From NCBI GenBank assembly GCA_031002005.1, contig CM061920.1, forward strand, positions 121,138,095-121,202,094: 64,000 nucleotides of DNA, in the 5' to 3' direction. Numbering within the stretch: position 1 is the first letter of the stretch; every line of letters begins with the position of its first letter. This DNA is from Vandiemenella viatica. Taxonomy: Eukaryota > Arthropoda > Insecta > Orthoptera > Morabidae. Positions 1 to 10,293 of this stretch are shown in pieces. The notes under the pieces were generated by a model. The model did no database searches. It was not told where the DNA came from and saw nothing but the letters and a program-made list of their open reading frames with translations. Both the position numbers and the translations under genes were made by a program.

Positions 1-393
1 NNNNNNNNNNNNNNNNNNNNNNNNNNNNNNNNNNNNNNNNNNNNNNNNNNNNNNNNNNNNNNNNNNNNNNNNNNNNNNNNNNNNNNNNNNNNNNNNNNNN
101 NNNNNNNNNNNNNNNNNNNNNNNNNNNNNNNNNNNNNNNNNNNNNNNNNNNNNNNNNNNNNNNNNNNNNNNNNNNNNNNNNNNNNNNNNNNNNNNNNNNN
201 NNNNNNNNNNNNNNNNNNNNNNNNNNNNNNNNNNNNNNNNNNNNNNNNNNNNNNNNNNNNNNNNNNNNNNNNNNNNNNNNNNNNNNNNNNNNNNNNNNNN
301 NNNNNNNNNNNNNNNNNNNNNNNNNNNNNNNNNNNNNNNNNNNNNNNNNNNNNNNNNNNNNNNNNNNNNNNNNNNNNNNNNNNNNNNNNNNNN
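1..393. other. Assembly gap
   Basis: Unbroken run of N at the left edge; nothing can be said about its content. Confidence 1.
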
Positions 394-1171
394 AGTTAAT
401 TTATTTATAAAAACAGCTATTGCTTTACATTTTGAAAAATAAAATCCTAATAAGTGCCTATAAATGAATCTTCTTGAAGATAATATCCTGACAGAACGAT
501 ATGTGGACTCAAGAAACGTCTAGTTAACGATTTGTACGGATACAGTGAGATTCGTTTTCGATTACCTAGATGATCGAGAGTAACTATGAACCACTGTGAA
601 CGTTTACTTACACGCGATGAACAGTGGGAAAAATATCACGAAAATAAAATTGCTAGAGTGTTTACATAGCTTATAGCTGCTGATTATTTTTCAGATTGAA
701 AGTAAAATCTTAATAATTCGAATAAACCCTCAGATAAGCATAGGGCAATGTTCGAATATTCCTTCAGCATTTAGCGTCGCATGAACTACCATATTAGTTT
801 TATAATAAATTTCTACGCAACGAGTTAAACTATAAATGCCATCACTATTTGTTGTTCTGTAATTCTCATTCTTTTATAGGATTTTTCCACCTAAACCAAT
901 AAAACATTAAATGCCACAGCAATTAATATTTGATTTTTTATAAAATTCTTACGAACTTTTATTTACACACCATGAACAGTGTTAAAGAGTCAAGAATGCA
1001 TATATCAATGTTTTTACTATACATTTCAGTCATAGATATAATGGCGATTTATGCAGTTACAAATGTGTTCTTCTGGAAAATGCACAGCACCGCAGCGGAT
1101 ACACATAACATCCTAAGGCTCCAACTTTTAACACAGCTTTCATAAATTAGTAAGTAATTCCTTTAATTTAG
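394..1171. other. AT-rich DNA, no gene seen
   Basis: AT-rich, with stops in all frames apart from an unconvincing 71-codon stretch at 930-1145. A short similarity links 600-640 and 950-990 (both contain TTACACNNNATGAACAGTG), which may be a decayed local duplication. Confidence 0.6.
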
Positions 1172-1735
1172 TTTAATTGCAACGGAGCACACCCTCCTGT
1201 GACAATCACCATTCTCAACCATCTTACCTCTTTCCTGCACCCACCTAAATTTGCCCTCCACAAATTTTAACATTAAATTCTTTCAACGTTTTTGGTAAAT
1301 TATTCATCATTTCCCTTGGTAACTTATTCCATTGCCTGACACGCCTGCCTAAAAGAGAATCTTCTCATACCCTTGTTCCTCAAATCGAGTGCCAGCTTGT
1401 GGTCATTGTCAACTTTTCCCTTCCATGCACTGCTTTTCATACCTACACCAATATCATTCCATGCCTCATCACCAATATATGACTCGTACACTCCGATGAC
1501 CCTCTTCACCCTCCTCCTGTCTTTCATTGAATCCCATTCCAGCTCTTTTATCATATCAGTTACTGAATGCATTCTGCGATAATGTCCAGAAACAAATCTG
1601 TCGGCCCTTTTTTGCACCCTCTCCAACTCCCGTATTTGATACGCAAAATGTGGGTCCCATACTACTCTACCATATTCGAGCAATGGTTTGACCAAAGTTT
1701 TGTAACCCAATTCCTTTACTTCTCTCGTATAAAGC
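1172..1735 (-). mobile_element. CR1/L2-like LINE, 3' end fragment
   Basis: On the minus strand this holds the end of a non-LTR reverse transcriptase reading frame and then a 3' UTR ending with a short ATTAAA-type repeat near 1172. The same 3' region recurs twice on the plus strand at 15101-16450 and 16455-16915, including the motif GCTCCRTTGCAATTAA near the end, so it is an interspersed family. It is 5'-truncated, as is usual for LINE copies made by target-primed reverse transcription. The clade is inferred from the RT C-terminal sequence style and the absence of any RNase H. Confidence 0.85.
1324..1710 (-). pseudogene. LINE reverse transcriptase, C-terminal fragment
   Basis: This 128-codon open stretch encodes the region just after the RT catalytic core. 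It starts near TLVKPLLEYGRVVWDP and continues through IRELERVQKRADRFV, the hallmark of the thumb/C-terminal region of Jockey-superfamily LINEs such as CR1 and L2. The fingers, palm and YADD box are absent, so it cannot be a working enzyme. It belongs to the same family as the damaged RT at 15110-16075. No host gene is involved; the open frame survives by chance or because the insertion is fairly recent. Confidence 0.85.
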
Positions 1736-2648
1736 CTAGATTATTTGAACACGGCCTACTTCTGTTGCTCTAGTAGAGCGATTGTATTTCTTAGATTAAA
1801 AACAGCATTTTCGCCTGAATTTAGTGGTAACATCTTTCATTGATGACCAGTCACCAGTTTCACAATAGTTTGAAATTCTTGAAAGCTACTCTCTTTCTAA
1901 TTTCGTAATATGTTATTTACATCATTTTCTTAAATGGCCGACAACAATAAACAACCACGAATAAAGTTTTATGGCAGCAATGGAAAGCAGACATTACGCC
2001 GAGAAATATATATATATATATATATAACTGACTTAGCGCCAGTAATTTTTGTTAAGTCGTCGATAATAACCGCTTGCGATTGATTGCCGATTGTTGTGAA
2101 GTATCAGTGCCTTTCACGTATTGACTTGGCATTTTTGAAATTTATAATCCGCTTTTTTATGTATTAATCGTTGGCTGGTTAAATAAATTGGCTGGAAATG
2201 CAGACTATTTAATTAGAACAGAAATTATTCTGTTAATAATTTTCAAGCCCCTACGCATTCAATTATAATTCCTGGATTTTCTCGCGTTGCAAGAGTTACT
2301 ACTATCATCATGCTTACGAAATGAAACTTTTTTTCAAACTAAAGAACTCTATACCTGTACTTATTTTGGTTGCATCCTGGACCATACCGTATGAAATACT
2401 AAACTGGTCTGCAGCTTGGTTGTGATGCAGACCTTGTAGTTACTTTTTGTGCAATTGGTCCAGGGTTGACAACGCTCTCCAGACAATGGTTTGGTTAACT
2501 TTACGCCAACAGTTTTCATGTGATGTCACTCCTCACTGGATGGTAATCTAAACGTAATTTATTTGTAATGGAGACTGCACCACAGTATTAGTAACACATA
2601 GGACATGAAAGTAGGACATCAGAAATATCATGACCTATGGTTATGTTT
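1736..2648. other. Intergenic DNA, no gene seen
   Basis: AT-rich apart from the (TA)n run at 2006-2026. I see no open frame with recognisable content and no repeat structure. Confidence 0.6.
2006..2026. repeat. (TA)n microsatellite
   Basis: About 21 bp of alternating A and T, a simple dinucleotide repeat. Confidence 0.95.
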
Positions 2649-2650
2649 TA

Positions 2651-2678
2651 CGAGGTGTGTACAAAAAGAAACCGAACT
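2651..2678 (+). repeat. Mariner terminal inverted repeat (left)
   Basis: Pairs with 3384-3411 in inverted orientation and abuts a TA dinucleotide. By orientation of the transposase this is the 3' end of the element. Confidence 0.92.
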
Positions 2679-2715
2679 TCTGCTGTAATTGCTTTATTGC
2701 TCATCATACTAACTT

Positions 2716-3205
2716 TTACACACTGTCCCCTTCAAAGTACTGTCCTTCACTATCAATACACCGTTTCCATCGTTTTTTCAAGTTTTGGAACGCCTCCTGG
2801 AATGCAATTTCTCTGATGGCACGCAGTTCTCTCGTCGCATTGTCTTGAATTTCTTCTATGGTCTGGAAACGACGTCCTTTCAAAGTGTTTTTCAGTTTTG
2901 GGAAAAGAAAAAAGTCTGCCGGAGCCAAGACTGGAGGGTGGCTGAGGCACAACGGGAGTTCGATGTTTTGCCAGATAATTCGTGGCAAACAACGATGCGT
3001 GAGCGCGTGCGTTGTCATGGTGCAACATCCACGACTGAGTCTCCCACAGTTCAGGCCTTTTCCTGCGCACAGTATCTCTCAATCGTGTCAGAATTTTCTG
3101 GTAGACTTCCTTGTTTACCGGTTGAACACGTGGTAAAAATTCATGGTTGCTTGAAAGTTTAACACAAAATTTCACACAGACGCGTTGCTCCTCCAATACC
3201 TTCAT
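2716..3205 (-). pseudogene. Mariner transposase remnant (frameshifted, deleted)
   Basis: Two overlapping minus-strand frames together show mariner transposase. The first (3205 to about 2930) starts with a typical mariner N-terminus, EQRVCVKFCVKL, then jumps straight to NHEFLPRVQPVNKEVY and contains LHHDNARAH, which carries the second catalytic Asp. The second frame (to 2716) holds LAPADFFLFPKLKN with the third Asp, and ends KRWKRCIDSEGQYFEGD. A small indel near 2930 separates the frames. An internal deletion near 3150 has removed nearly all of the helix-turn-helix DNA-binding region and the first catalytic Asp. The protein is therefore dead. Family assignment rests on these D,D34D-type blocks and the flanking TIRs. 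Confidence 0.92.
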
Positions 3206-3383
3206 TCTCGCTTTCTCACAAATCTGACGAGCACTGTGAGCACGACCTCACCCATTTGGCTGTCACTCGTAAACTAATGCAGCGACCGTAGTGCGAAAAG
3301 AAGCAATCTCTTGCCGAGAGATGTCACTAGTGTGCACGGAAGTCAAAGAATTTTATCTGCAGCCGTTGGCGCGCTATTTAATT

Positions 3384-3411
3384 AGTTCGGTTTCTTTTCG
3401 TACACACCTTT
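3384..3411 (-). repeat. Mariner terminal inverted repeat (right)
   Basis: Partner of 2651-2678, followed by TA at 3412-3413. The transposase reading frame begins inward from this end. Confidence 0.92.
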
Positions 3412-3413
3412 TA

Positions 3414-6400
3414 CAGTGTCCGGGCTGCATTGTAACCAACACAAAAACAATTACGAAGGTACTTATTGATGTGTCTTCATGTATCGAAATTAAGCACGAA
3501 GATTTTTATCTTAAATTATACCCACAATTTAGTTACGCTTTCTCAAGTGCACCCGTAAAATAGTGATTTTATTAACGCCCTCAGTTTTTTTGTTTTTTGT
3601 TTTTTACTTTTTGCATTTTAGAAAACTGAAGAAATAAATAACCAGTTAAAAACTATGTTAACAGAATCCAAAGAGTAGTATAGTAGCGTGATATTTGGTG
3701 GCTCTTAAATCACTATGATGTTAGCGTAAATTGCACATGCTTGTTACGTTTAATTAACGTATTCCATTTATTGTGATGTTCAGCATTTCATAAAACTGAA
3801 GAAATAATTTAAAAAAATTGAATACAAAGAGTAGTTGGATGATCTTTTGCAAATATTTATTGAAAGGAGTGTTCAGCTAAAATACCGAGTTATTTGTGAG
3901 GCCTATTTTTCCCATTTATAAATGATTGTTTCTTGATTTGTTTCCTGGCCAGGTTAAACCATAAGATATTTCACATATTTTAAGCGAGACAAAGAGATTT
4001 CTAACTGTGAATACTCAATCCAAATGTCGTAGTTTTTGCGTGATGGCCTATGAAATTCCCAGACAACGCAGTTCATAACAATATAGACAATTGTTAATGT
4101 ATACAACACTGATAGACAGAGTGTTTTTAACCCGCAGTGCAGTAAAAACTCACCAGAGAAACTTACTTCACACTGTATAAAACGCCTTGTTTTTCCTGGG
4201 AGAATTGTTTTCTGTTTGAAAAGCAAAGTGCAGGGTCGTGACACATGATTATTTAAGTTGATAGCTACATTTTCTTGATGGGATTGCTTTGTTGAATTAT
4301 GACGCGAGGGATGCAACTTAAAAGTATGTCAATAGGTGTTTTGGAAGTGTTTTGCAGGTGGAGTGGAAGTATTAATAACTATTTCAATTGGCATTTTGAG
4401 GTACTGTAACCTATATAACTCTAAAATAACAAGAAAAGGAACAAAGGTGAACCATCTGTAACTCTGAATGAAACACATGACAAGAAGGTACGCATTGCGA
4501 GGTTATTCACTTTGCAATTTATCCTTTTATTTACCATTTTTCCAATATTTGAACACCGTAAAAAATACCATTGAAGAGTGAAGTAATGAGCGAGCATGAA
4601 GATGACTGTAGGATCGAATGTGCTTAAACATTGTATTATTTTATACACCAATATCCAATGTGGAAAACTATATTTCTCTATAGATATTGAATTTTGCATG
4701 AAGTGTACCAGGATAATTCATTATTGGTTAATAAACTTATCCTTGATATTGTCATCTGGTTGCTATCCCACAGAAAAATTAGTGGATTTAGGAACAGATA
4801 TGTAAGATTCTACATCTAATTCACAACGAGTAAACAGTTGCAATTGGGCTTAAATCGTAACTCTCTGACAGTGAAGTGTTTTCATTTTTGAAAATTTTTC
4901 TGAAAATGTGCTGGAGGTGTTCATCATCCATACTCTACAGTTCCTTATTCAGAATACAACAGTTCTGCGGTTTCCAAACTCCGAGGGCTTGATATGTTTT
5001 CTTGTACTATTCTCGTAACGCAGTGAATTTATTTCATCGCCGGCGCTGGCTGTCCAAGCAGTTATTGTCTTGCTGAAAGTTCCGGCTGTTTATCACAGCC
5101 CCCAGGGAACGCTGCGAACTTGTGTGTTCTCCAGGAGTAGTTCTTTCTATTTCTTTGTAGACGGGAAAAACTTTGAAAATCATAATGCTGCTCAACATTG
5201 TGGCTGCAGTTGCAATCCTTACTCGGCTTAGTTTTAAATGTTATATTGCATGAAATACATCTAGGCCAATTTTTTAAAATACAACTGTTGATTTGGTTTT
5301 GAATGTTCTCTTCTGACGAAATTTTTATTTTGAACATAACTTTTAAAACTTTTTTAACACTCTTAAGCCCACTCCTTTACATTTTTAATTCAAAGGGAAC
5401 TAAACAAATATTCTTGAAGGGTAAATAATGATAATAAAACATATTTTGAATCCAATCTCAAGAATATAGTCATGGTCAGACAATACGAGTAGTGACAGAT
5501 AAGATGATAGTTTCAGTAAGAAGTATCCAGTTGCAATGAAATTTCTGCGTTATTATGTTCTGAAAGCAATTTAATCTTTATTACAAGTAGCTGCGACACG
5601 CCGAATTTCCATTCAACTAGTGGACTAGTGTTCCGAAAGTTGGATGCTCCACGCTTACCTAGTCACTTCCGGAGAGCAACACATTTCTGCTGAACTGTTT
5701 CTCCTATCCATTACTGTCGTTTAAAATCCAGAAAGGTATTATTTTTAATATTTAATTTTATACCTCATAATTTCCAGCATCCCTTATTTTTGCCCATTAA
5801 ATTTGTCGATCTGTCTATACCTATCATATATGATCTCGTATGCCCTGGTAAACCTGAGAACCGTTTACTATATCTGATATTATCTTTCCTTTTGTTTAGA
5901 GTTTATAAAAAAATATACCTTTTTCACTGCCTTAAAGATTTCCAATGAATGACCGTATGACTTGATGATATACCATCACTGATAAAACCGGAAATTATAA
6001 ACCGCTGGGTACTAGATTCCCTCCTCAACGGAGATCCAAAAATGACCCGGGTCAGCCTAGGTTCTTGCACTTGGAAGTATTCTTTTTTTCTCATTTATGG
6101 CTGTTATAATTTTTGTCAATAGGTTTTAGTTCATGTTTTCTTCCAACTCAAGAAGTGTTACGAACCTAGTGCATTTACTTAAACCGCTTATTAACCTATT
6201 CTTCTGCCTAGTTACCACCCGAATCAAATCAGGTCGAAATTTTAGAAGACGGGAGATCGTCAAGAAAAGTACAAAGAGCGAGAATCTCGGTTTTTCCCCA
6301 TAACACTTATTAAGAATACGTGAAGGTCTAACACCAAACGTTGTTGGCATTTTGATTTCAATATTATAATATCTTACTTTCATCCTCCTTAATGGGGTAG

Positions 6401-6467
6401 TATATTAAGCAGCATAATAGATTTCATCGAAACACTTATAGAAATTACAAAGTGTTTTAACTTATTG
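3414..6467. other. AT-rich DNA, no gene seen
   Basis: Three kilobases with only short open stretches (about 70 to 120 codons) lacking recognisable domains, apart from the small duplication at 3612-3840. Slightly GC-richer patches occur near 5040-5160 and 5600-5710, but I cannot assign them. Confidence 0.6.
3612..3840. repeat. Short diverged tandem duplication (~167 bp period)
   Basis: The block around 3620-3675 (AAAACTGAAGAAATAA, then AAAGAGTAGT) recurs with changes at 3788-3835. It looks like an old local duplication and has no coding content. Confidence 0.55.
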
Positions 6468-6469
6468 AC

Positions 6470-6560
6470 CCACGCTAGGGATTGAGATATTAACGCTCGG
6501 ATCTGGTATTCTGAAGGTCGCGGGTTTGATTCCCGGTGTAGCCATTAATTTCCTTCCCGC
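6470..6560 (+). mobile_element. Decayed tRNA-derived SINE head
   Basis: Contains GCGGGTTTGATTCCCGG near 6521, a B-box-like element of an RNA polymerase III promoter with its pairing arm. Upstream, TATTAACGCTCGGATCTGG resembles the A-box side of the SINE heads elsewhere in the window. The 5' acceptor strand does not pair with the 3' side, so it is not a functional tRNA gene. Confidence 0.6.
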
Positions 6561-8499
6561 TTCTTGTTCACACTGTCATAAACTAATAACCTAAGAAAGT
6601 TGATCTAACGACATTAAGAAGTAGAATTTTTAGCAAAAAAGTTGTTATTAAAAGATAAGCGCGAAGACTGCAGATTTATCTTCCATCAGAAGTCGATTTG
6701 TTTGTTTGAAATATATCACACTTTTGCTTCCAGTTTCTTGAGAATTAGTACGTAACTGCCAAAAAGGGATAGCTACACCTGGAACATACGGTCTTATCAC
6801 GAAGTTCTACTGCTGCGGTTCAACCTGTAACTGTTTTTGAACAGAGCCCGGACAACCACCCAAGATGTAAATATTCTTATCGACCGTCTTACATGTCAGA
6901 TGTGTTATTACAACTAGATAATAAGCCGTAAGACTCTGTGTCCGAAAAAATCTGTCAGCTGATGCAGAAAAGCATTATCACGAATCAGTGAAATGTCATG
7001 ATAAGAGAGAATGTTATGTGGACATTTTTTCATTAACTGGAAATTTTATTGCTCATTTTAACATACTTGCGGTATATTGATTTTTCCTACTTACAGTCAT
7101 TAGTTTTCGAGTCGCATACATTTTAGGACTGAGAAAATCTTGAAGGAACTTTAATATTCGTGCAATAATGCAATGAAATCATTTACGCTCACTGTCGAGG
7201 ATAGTTGCAAAGTTGAAGGATGTATGTCTGAAAATACACTGTCCGTAGACTACACAGTGGCATGGAAAAGCAGTATTGGCGCTTTACACAAAGGTTACTG
7301 AATAGCCATGGTAGATTAGGAGCAAATACGACATTTATGAATGTTCGGCAGATGCGCACGCGTTGTAACTCCCTCCCACTCAACTGTGTACAGAACGTTG
7401 GCGGGACACACCATGTTCTAAACACCAATGCCATAAGGTGCTTGTAACAAAACTTCACACCTACGATATTTACAAACAACTCGGAGACTGTCGGATTTGA
7501 AGGTGCATCACTACTTGGTCACAAACCAAAGCAAATATTTATTCTTAAAATAGTTCACGCTTTGTTTAAGCCTGTTTCATTTTACAATAAAGTAAGACAA
7601 AGTAGAACCAGCGTATTTATTTGAGCAGACTAGCTCGTTCTCACTGCTCGTGTGCTGCTGTCAGCTTACCTTGGCCTACAGTGTTGCGTGCGGTCTCTCA
7701 CTCCGTGCGGTAACACGCTGCTGCCATAGAATCCACGAGCAGCTCCCTTCCGAATCGAGATTCTAAACGTTTTTCCTTATATTTGCTGTCATGATTTTCT
7801 ATATGCTCTCAAAAATATTAAGCAATTGAATTATGAGGTATAGTTTTAAAACTCGGATTTAATTAGTAGTATTTGAGGTGCATTCATATGGTTTATTTAT
7901 TTTTTATTCGTCCCTGTAAAGCTGCTGCCTTCATCAAACGATCAACAGCTTCATTAACCATACTTGTCGCGTGTTCTTTGTGTCAGCTAATTTTTGCTGC
8001 TTTATTTTTGGAGCGCAGATGATGGGCAGTGCCTCTTATTCGTATTTGAAGGGTATCGGTTCAGCCATGAGATGCCAGTTCCTACACGGCCGTCTTTTTG
8101 TCTGATAACACTGTTTCTACGTTAAATAATAAGGTGACATCGGAATTCAGAACCTTGACTATGGCGATAATTCCAGTTGTGAATACGGGACTGTCTTAAT
8201 AACGGGAGAATAGTAGTCATTACATGTTCCCCAGTAGATCTGTTGACGGCAAGGGGGTCCGTTTGGTCGCCAGCGATTATTTCACCAAACTTGGCAGCTA
8301 ATTTTCTATAGGCCTACCAAAGTGAATTAGTACTGAGGCTATGCCTTCTTTATGCATTTTAAGAAAAAAACTTACCGGAGACATCCACTTCACGTACGTT
8401 ATCGTAGCGGTATCTTCAGAAACCACGTTATAGAGAAGGAGTATGATTTTATCCAAAAGTAAAAATTAAAAAATTTATTCCATTGCAATATGAGAAACT
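6561..8499. other. Intergenic DNA, no gene seen
   Basis: AT-rich with a more mixed patch at 7180-7480, where both strands are open for 60 to 96 codons without recognisable content, and another at 7620-7760. I see no repeat structure or splice-site pattern that makes a gene model. Confidence 0.55.
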
Positions 8500-8925
8500 A
8501 AATTCCTGTGGATTTAAGAGCATTCTCTTAATCTGTGGTTCTTAACTGTCTGCCAGTAATCATACCAGTAGTAGCAGGTTCAACTTCAAGGTTTCCCAAA
8601 TACGCAAATTACCTTAGAACTGTCATTAGTACGATAACAGGACAAGGCAGATGCGCCTACTTATTACAAAAATGGGGCTGGGTAGATTCTGAAAATTGTG
8701 AATGCTGAGCCACCTTACAGATAATCAATCACATCGTTTCTCACTGTCCTCTTCGGGTCTACAAGGAAACAATAGCGGAAATACATGATGCGTCGATCAG
8801 TGCAGTTGACTGGATTAAAACATTAGATCTACAGATATGAAATTGTACAAGCCTGTGATATGTACATTTCCTATTTTGTACGTTTTTAAATAATCACACG
8901 ATAAATAAATAAATAAATAAAGTAG
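8500..8925 (+). mobile_element. LINE 3' end with AAAT tail
   Basis: The translated segment near 8630-8750 reads TGQGRCAYLLQKWGW, then a Cys-rich stretch and INHIVSHCPLRVYK. This is the zinc-finger-like C-terminus found after the RT/RNase H region in Jockey, I and R1-type LINEs. Stops and indels interrupt it. The copy ends in (ATAA)n at about 8903-8922, a classic LINE tail. It is severely 5'-truncated and non-functional. It does not match the I-like element at 31437-37430 closely enough for me to call them the same family. Confidence 0.75.
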
Positions 8926-9813
8926 GAGAACAATTACTGATTTAAAAAAAATGCTAACAGAGTACAAACTGAATAAGCATTGCTTAACTGGGATCAAGTA
9001 TTACCAGATACACTCAGCTAACTTATGTCCATACAGCATTTATATTTTTTTCAAGTTTGCGTCAGAATAGGCAAATCATGCTAGCTAAGACATGTGAATC
9101 TGTGGAGTTATTGCACTGAAAGAAAAGGTTCCTTTAGACTTTAGAGATTTTCGTCTTAGTGCTGCTATACATATTTAACATCTTTGACTTTCAGTCGGAT
9201 CGCTTTGAACCGTTGATGTCGTTACGAGACTACAGAGGCAGCAAGCAGCCATCTGAGGGAGAGAGGGAGAGAGGGTGTACTGGAACCTTAAAGCCTTTGA
9301 TAAAGAAATTAAATTTAGTTTTCTTCCAGTATCTAAGCCGAATAACTTCTGTTTCTGTTGTATTCAACTTATCACTCATATATTCTAAAGGCTGTATTTT
9401 TAATTTACTACATTTTAAACTAAGTCAGTTGTACGACAGTTCTGCCATTTTCCTCATTAAATCAAGAAGAATTATCCAGGATTTTTTAAAGCTTACAGTT
9501 AAGGAATATCTATTACATTTTATCGAAAAGTTTTCTGCTGCTGATTATGAATGTACAGGTAGAAACTACATCGTTTTGTATTTGCAAGGAGTATTTGACG
9601 CTGCTGTAATTAAGGGGTTATTTGTAATATTGGGTGACAGTACTACGAGTTTGTCAGACTTTGCCAGCACAAAACGCCACCTCGCCCTGCCGCCGCGCCG
9701 GCCTATTTGCTTTTAATATGCACTCCAAACAGGACAGACACGGGACGTAATAAGCGGCCCCCACTCGCACGTAATTTTCATCGCTTGCGCTGACTGCAAT
9801 TCAGGTTGGCTAC
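8926..9813. other. Flank of LTR element, no gene seen
   Basis: Contains a 185-codon open stretch (9159-9716) that I do not recognise; its first part is low-complexity and AT-rich, and it includes a short GAGA-rich tract near 9257. From 9680 the DNA becomes GC-rich up to the LTR. No target duplication partner for the LTR element could be seen here. Confidence 0.5.
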
Positions 9814-10018
9814 TGTTCAGTCTGCCAGTAAAGGCCCCTGCCAGGCAGACCTCACACACAACGCGCCTGCACGCCGGGATACATATACGACTCCAAACAG
9901 GCGCAGAGACATCAAAACAAACCAGGAAAACAAATAGAATCATCTAGAAGCTAAGTGGGACTATTTCTTACAGAGGTCGCCGTACTACCACACAACGGAA
10001 TTCCTGCGCCAGGCCGCC

Positions 10019-10026
10019 TATATAAG
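10019..10026 (+). promoter_or_regulatory. LTR TATA box
   Basis: TATATAAG in a GC-rich context inside the LTR; the likely core promoter of the genomic RNA, with the start expected about 30 bp downstream. The same box is at 14861-14868 in the 3' LTR. Confidence 0.75.
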
Positions 10027-10219
10027 CGTAGCCGGCCGCTCCACCGCCAGTTCCGGCCTGACCGCGGAACCAGCTTCAACTACAGAAGACCACCGGAAGT
10101 GCGCGAGAAGTAGAAGCCGTCTCTCTCTACCCCGGATCAGGACCAGGCTAAATTTCTCGACGGTCATCCGCTAACTGTACCACATTTGTTATTGTTTACC
10201 AGTGTTTTGTGTACATAGT

Positions 10220-10225
10220 AATAAA
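10220..10225 (+). promoter_or_regulatory. LTR polyadenylation signal
   Basis: AATAAA about 38 bp before the LTR end. The functional copy for the genomic RNA would be the one in the 3' LTR at 15062-15067. Confidence 0.65.
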
Positions 10226-10258
10226 CCTCAAGGAACCATTAAGTGTAGTTCACTTCAG

Positions 10259-10276
10259 TGGCGACAAGGTTGGGAT
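10259..10276 (+). promoter_or_regulatory. Primer-binding site, probably tRNA-Ser(GCU)
   Basis: TGGCGACAAGGTTGGGAT begins one base after the LTR. The initial TGG pairs with a tRNA CCA end. From memory of animal tRNA-Ser(GCU) 3' ends, about 16 of 18 bases would pair; the tRNA identity is inference. Confidence 0.75.
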
Positions 10277-10293
10277 AAGAACTCTCGACCATC

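Larger units (their letters stand above)
2651..3411 (-). mobile_element. Internally deleted mariner transposon
   Basis: Inverted termini at 2651-2678 and 3384-3411 share GGTGTGTAC followed by AAAAGAAACCGAACT, with about three mismatches. Each is flanked by TA (2649-2650 and 3412-3413), the expected mariner target duplication. The transposase remnant inside reads on the minus strand. At 761 bp it is clearly shorter than the roughly 1.3 kb of autonomous mariners. The missing part is internal, joining the first ~20 codons to the middle of the catalytic domain near 3150. Confidence 0.93.
9814..10257 (+). repeat. 5' LTR
   Basis: 444 bp, TG...CA termini. It holds a TATA-like box (10019) and an AATAAA signal (10220). 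Identical to the 3' LTR as read by eye, except for an extra CA in CCACACAACGG near 9990. Confidence 0.96.

Noticed and set aside
6470..6560. Possible tRNA gene
   Set aside because: The B-box arm is good, but the acceptor stem and D arm do not fold properly; better explained as a SINE head.
9159..9716. 185-codon plus-strand open frame
   Set aside because: No recognisable domain, AT-driven composition with a low-complexity GERERG patch, no neighbour or splice pattern; most likely chance.
9713..9943. Minus-strand frame, repeated at 14569-14787
   Set aside because: It lies on the antisense strand of both LTRs; its repetition reflects the LTR duplication, not a gene.
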